A stretch of DNA of 64,000 bases, taken from assembly GCA_036365515.1 (NCBI GenBank), contig CM070873.1, positions 175,390,104 to 175,454,103 of the forward strand, written 5' to 3'. Made by a program: the position numbers and the translations under genes. The notes beneath the pieces are model-generated. The model was not told where the DNA came from. It saw nothing but the letters and a program-made list of their open reading frames with translations, and ran no database searches. This document shows positions 61,401-64,000 of the stretch, piece by piece. Every line of letters begins with the position of its first letter. The first letter of the stretch is position 1. The stretch is from Torymus aiolomorphi. Lineage: Eukaryota > Arthropoda > Insecta > Hymenoptera > Torymidae.

Positions 61401-61689
61401 CTGATTTTGATTTTAAACATGGCCATGACCATGACCATGACCTTGACTCAAGGACATATCTGAACGTAAAATTTCTGCTCTTTCCATTTACCAGATCAAA
61501 AGTGGGGGTTCCCATTTTAAAAAAATCGATTTGACCTTCAAATGACCTTGATCATTGACCTCAAAGTCATAACCAAGGTCACGATCAGTTGGGCCCCTCT
61601 GAACCCTACAACTTTTGTATTAAAAGTTTTTTTCCATCTCCCTTAGTTTTCGAGATATTTGCCTGGTGATTTTAAAATGGGGCACCCGG
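58486..61689 (-). mobile_element. DD41D mariner-like transposon, copy 3 (complete ends)
   Basis: Bounded by the ~50 bp inverted termini with TA on both sides (58484-58485, 61690-61691); the right terminus reads GGCACCCGG with one change. 3.2 kb, with more subterminal modules than copy 1. Confidence 0.92.
59574..60641 (-). pseudogene. Mariner-like DD41D transposase, copy 3, one nonsense mutation
   Basis: 1068 bp, no indels. The only break I find is TGA at about 60460, in the codon that is CGA (Arg) in copy 1; it is shared with copy 2. The downstream frame from the internal Met at 60401 is fully open with all three catalytic Asp. This is the least damaged copy here. Confidence 0.9.
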
Positions 61690-61863
61690 TATAACCCATG
61701 TTATTCTTGTACTTTATATCTGTTCCTCAGAGCTGTGTGACGGCCCTATAGGAATTGTAGCCATAGAGTTATAAATATTATAGATTTCGGACAACAACTA
61801 TTTTTCTGACGGCATACGGCAAACGGCATACGGTATACGGCATGCAATGTGGATTCACTGTTA

Positions 61864-62325
61864 CAATAATGGAGTGAGCTGTGAGCCTGTAAGAGGCTGT
61901 CGTTGATAAGCCAGGTTGTTACGGTGCCAACTTAATTACTATATAAGTTTTAAAATCAAATTTTTATTTTTGTCAAAAATGCCGTCCATAAATTATATTA
62001 TTTATTTTTTATCTTTGTATTAATGATTAAAATATTATTTTTGGATCTTTTAAAGTATATACAGACAGATATTTAGAGTGAGAATTTTAAATATATTAAG
62101 AACAGTGAAATGAAAAAAAAATTAGTAGAAATAATATATGATTATATAATTATGTATACAAGGGGAAAAATGTAATTTGAACAAAAAACAAATGAAAAGC
62201 TTTATTAGTGTTTTGTGTATATTCTTAAAACAAAAATATATAATGCTTTAAAACTAATTGGGACATATTCTACAAGTGTTTTTTTAGTAAAATATGTAAT
62301 AAAAAAAAATTGATTTTTCGTCATT
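61864..62325. other. AT-rich DNA, nothing recognised
   Basis: No ORF, repeat array or transposon end seen between the foldback element and the second PLE. Confidence 0.5.
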
Positions 62326-63001
62326 CTAAAGGTGTGCGACCCCCTTAACTATATCGTTAATAGAAATTTTTGAAATATGGCTAAAATTTGAACCCAATGT
62401 AACAATATCAATAACTTCCGACGGAATTTGAACCTTCGCTAAATTCTTAAGCCACGTACTTTTATTATTGACGCTTGCGTTTGACTTTAAAGAGGCGAGC
62501 TTATTCAGATGTATAGAATCAAATTTTTCACGCATCGTTTTAGATTTATTTGAAGTGAATAAGAAAAACTTATCTATAGTCAAAGCGTCTAGCGTGGAAA
62601 GTGTAATTTTTTCTTTTATAACATTTAGGTTTTTTTCGATAAATTTTATATGAAAGTTGATATCTCGGATTTCTAAATTTAACAACTTAGTTGCGAAATA
62701 TTTCATAAATGTTTTTAACTTTTTTTTTACATGTCCTACTATGAAAACTTATATTGAAAAACTTTGTACTTAAATTTTTAATGTGTTGTGGTGTCACTCC
62801 AAATTTTCTGCATTCAAGAAGATAGCATCGTTGTGAATTACTGTTCGCCAGTAGTCGATTTGGTCTTGTCCATCTTTGAAGAAGCTTCCATGTATCCATT
62901 CCATGTGTTTGTCTAATATATTCAAAGAAAAATGATGTTGTAGGGGAGTCTGTTTCCGATCGAAGACTCAGGTTCAATGTTGAATGTATAACGCCATCCA
63001 T
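62326..63001 (-). pseudogene. PLE N-terminal region, frameshifted
   Basis: The first segment (62687-63001) contains LLECRKFGVTPQHI, a motif I associate with the region N-terminal to the PLE RT. A one-base shift near 62695 leads to the second segment (62326-62706), which ends in LGSNFSHISK, where the RT domain would begin. The first ~20 residues of the RT domain are the last thing preserved. Confidence 0.7.
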
Positions 63002-63062
63002 TTTTATATTAAATAGTTGAGGACGATCTTTGTAGGCAAAATGAAATGATCTTATTTCTTTA

Positions 63063-63104
63063 TGGCAACGTTTCGTTGGCTTAGTACATCAACCTCATCA
63101 GGCC
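63063..63104 (-). ncRNA. Hammerhead ribozyme motif of the second PLE
   Basis: Minus strand: GGC, CTGATGA (63096-63102), stem II GTTG/CAAC with a 10-12 nt loop and one bulged G, GAAAC (63070-63074), GTT, GCC. All invariant core bases are present and stem I GGC/GCC pairs fully. Stem III can only be formed between two copies through the self-complementary ACGT, as in short PLE hammerheads. This is the best of the three motifs here. Confidence 0.72.
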
Positions 63105-63301
63105 TTTATTCAAAACACAGAAATAAATTAACATATAAAACTTTTTTTTAAAGACAATTAAACCACAAAGTGTAAATACAAAAATCAAAATTACCGAAAT
63201 TATAAACGTATATATCATACGTCGATCAGATGTTATTCTCGACTGAAAACAATAACAAGTACACTGTATTTATATACGCTGGACAATGTTTACATAAAGA
63301 G

Positions 63302-63453
63302 TTATACAGCATCAAGTTCGTTAATCATAGGAAAATACATTGTATTTAATCTTTGGATATCTTCCTTTTTATTAATACTATTTTGATTGCTTTTTATATA
63401 GATCATTTTGGAAATCAGTCTTTTTTTGTAATTGCTTTCAAAATCTAAAATGG
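63302..63453 (-). pseudogene. C-terminal tail of a PLE GIY-YIG ORF
   Basis: Inverted copy of the last ~50 codons of 63566-63880, ending at the stop complementary to 63302-63304. Its position upstream of the hammerhead on the same strand marks it as the pseudo-LTR remnant of a preceding unit. Confidence 0.75.
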
Positions 63454-63565
63454 TTATATGTTAAAATCTTATAACATTTGTACAATCCCATTATTGAATA
63501 AAAGTTTGTCTTCGATCAGTCGGTTAGGCAAAGACATAACCAAAAAATAGGATCGTACTAATGCC

Positions 63566-63880
63566 GTGTATAAATTTGATTGCCTAAATTGCTCTGCTAC
63601 ATACATAGGAGAAACTAAAAGATCGTTACACACACGCATTAATGAACATAAAATAAACAAAAATAAAGAGTCTGTTGTCAGTACACATCGATTAGAAAAC
63701 AAACATGAGTTCGATTGGGAAAATATATCCATTTTAGATTTTGAAAGCAATTACAAAAAAAGACTGATTTCCGAAATGATCTATATAAAAAGCAAGCAAA
63801 ATAGTATTAATAAAAAGGAAGATAACCAAAGAATAACTACAATGTATTTTCCTATTATTAACGAACTTGATGCTGTATAA
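63566..63880 (+). CDS. PLE GIY-YIG endonuclease domain (partial ORF)
   Basis: Open from VYKFDCLNCSATYIGETKRS through RINEHKINK to a stop at 63878. The paired motifs VY (GIY half) and YIG and the Arg/Asn/Glu-His segment are typical of PLE endonucleases. About 40% similar by eye to the GIY-YIG domain in 33213-33600. The RT part that should precede it is absent, so it is a truncated copy. Confidence 0.8.
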   Translation: MYKFDCLNCSATYIGETKRSLHTRINEHKINKNKESVVSTHRLENKHEFDWENISILDFESNYKKRLISEMIYIKSKQNSINKKEDNQRITTMYFPIINELDAV

Positions 63881-64000
63881 CTCTTTATGTAAACATTGCC
63901 CAGCGTATATAAATACAGTATACGTGTTATAATTGTTTTCAGTCGAGAATAACATCTGATCGACGTATGATATATACGTTTATAATTTCGGTAATTTTGA

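Larger units (their letters stand above)
58242..61860. mobile_element. Harbinger-like foldback element split by a DD41D copy
   Basis: The termini CAGTGAATCCACATTGCATG (58242) and its complement (ending 61860) are flanked by TTA on both sides (58239-58241, 61861-61863), which fits the 3 bp TWA duplication of PIF/Harbinger elements. The arms run ~165 bp and include repeated GTATGCC units and CAGCTCTGAGGAACAG. Without the nested transposon it would be about 415 bp and non-coding. A second small hairpin, AAGGAACAAGA/TCTTGTTCCTT, lies near its centre. Confidence 0.72.
62326..64000. mobile_element. Second Penelope-like element family, inverted arrangement, runs off the window
   Basis: Minus-strand part: end of a GIY-YIG ORF (63302-63453), UTR, hammerhead motif, then the N-terminal ORF (63001 to 62326). 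Plus-strand part: GIY-YIG ORF 63566-63880 and its UTR to the window end. 63190-63453 and 63733-64000 are inverted copies of each other. The order 'ORF tail, hammerhead, next ORF start' is the pseudo-LTR arrangement of PLEs. The RT region is missing at 62326. Confidence 0.82.

Overview
The window looks like a repeat-dense stretch of an insect nuclear genome, most plausibly a hymenopteran (inference from the mix of DD41D mariner-like, Gypsy and Penelope-like elements, the AT-rich background and the microsatellite load; no decisive marker is present). The only host protein-coding sequence I recognise is the terminal exon of a HECT-type E3 ubiquitin ligase, closest to UBE3C, at positions 73-245 with a poly(A) signal at 330. 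Almost everything else is satellite DNA, palindromic repeats or transposons, nearly all with disabled genes.

Layout. 1-1020: UBE3C 3' end and its downstream flank. 1021-5260: a satellite of about 28 monomers of about 151 bp in two subtypes. 5500-24165: one ancestral locus of snap-back repeats that share a short conserved core (GGGTCCAYTATTTCTTTAG) and alternate with (CA)n, (TG)n and (TA)n. It was split by three insertions: a DD41D mariner-like transposon (5841-8639), a 3.5 kb element ending TGTTACGTGACGT (8966-12430) and a 10.1 kb Gypsy retrotransposon (13663-23799). 24246-27318: a DNA transposon with 365 bp inverted termini and a frameshifted transposase. 27319-32435: AT-rich DNA with several short inverted-repeat elements. 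32436-37032: a 4.6 kb palindrome built from inverted Penelope-like elements (PLEs) with hammerhead-ribozyme-like motifs, flanked by a 15 bp direct repeat. 38649-48388: a second, older Gypsy element on the minus strand. 48389-54323: AT-rich DNA with a possible spliced transcript and several hairpin elements. 54324-56679 and 58486-61689: two more DD41D copies, the second nested in a Harbinger-like foldback element (58242-61860). 62326-64000: a second PLE family, again in inverted arrangement and running off the window end.

How the parts work together. Both Gypsy elements have the order LTR, primer site, gag, pol in the -1 frame, then a third ORF in the env position. In both, a branch-point-like CTAAC and a pyrimidine-rich AG acceptor precede the ORF3 start codon, and ORF3 ends in the same C-x2-C-x10-C-x5-H pattern. 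Both integrases end in an AT-hook-like motif, and the + strand copy sits inside a (TA)n tract. The PLE units place the hammerhead between the end of one GIY-YIG ORF and the start of the next N-terminal ORF, as expected for a PLE pseudo-LTR. No element in the window appears autonomous as it stands.
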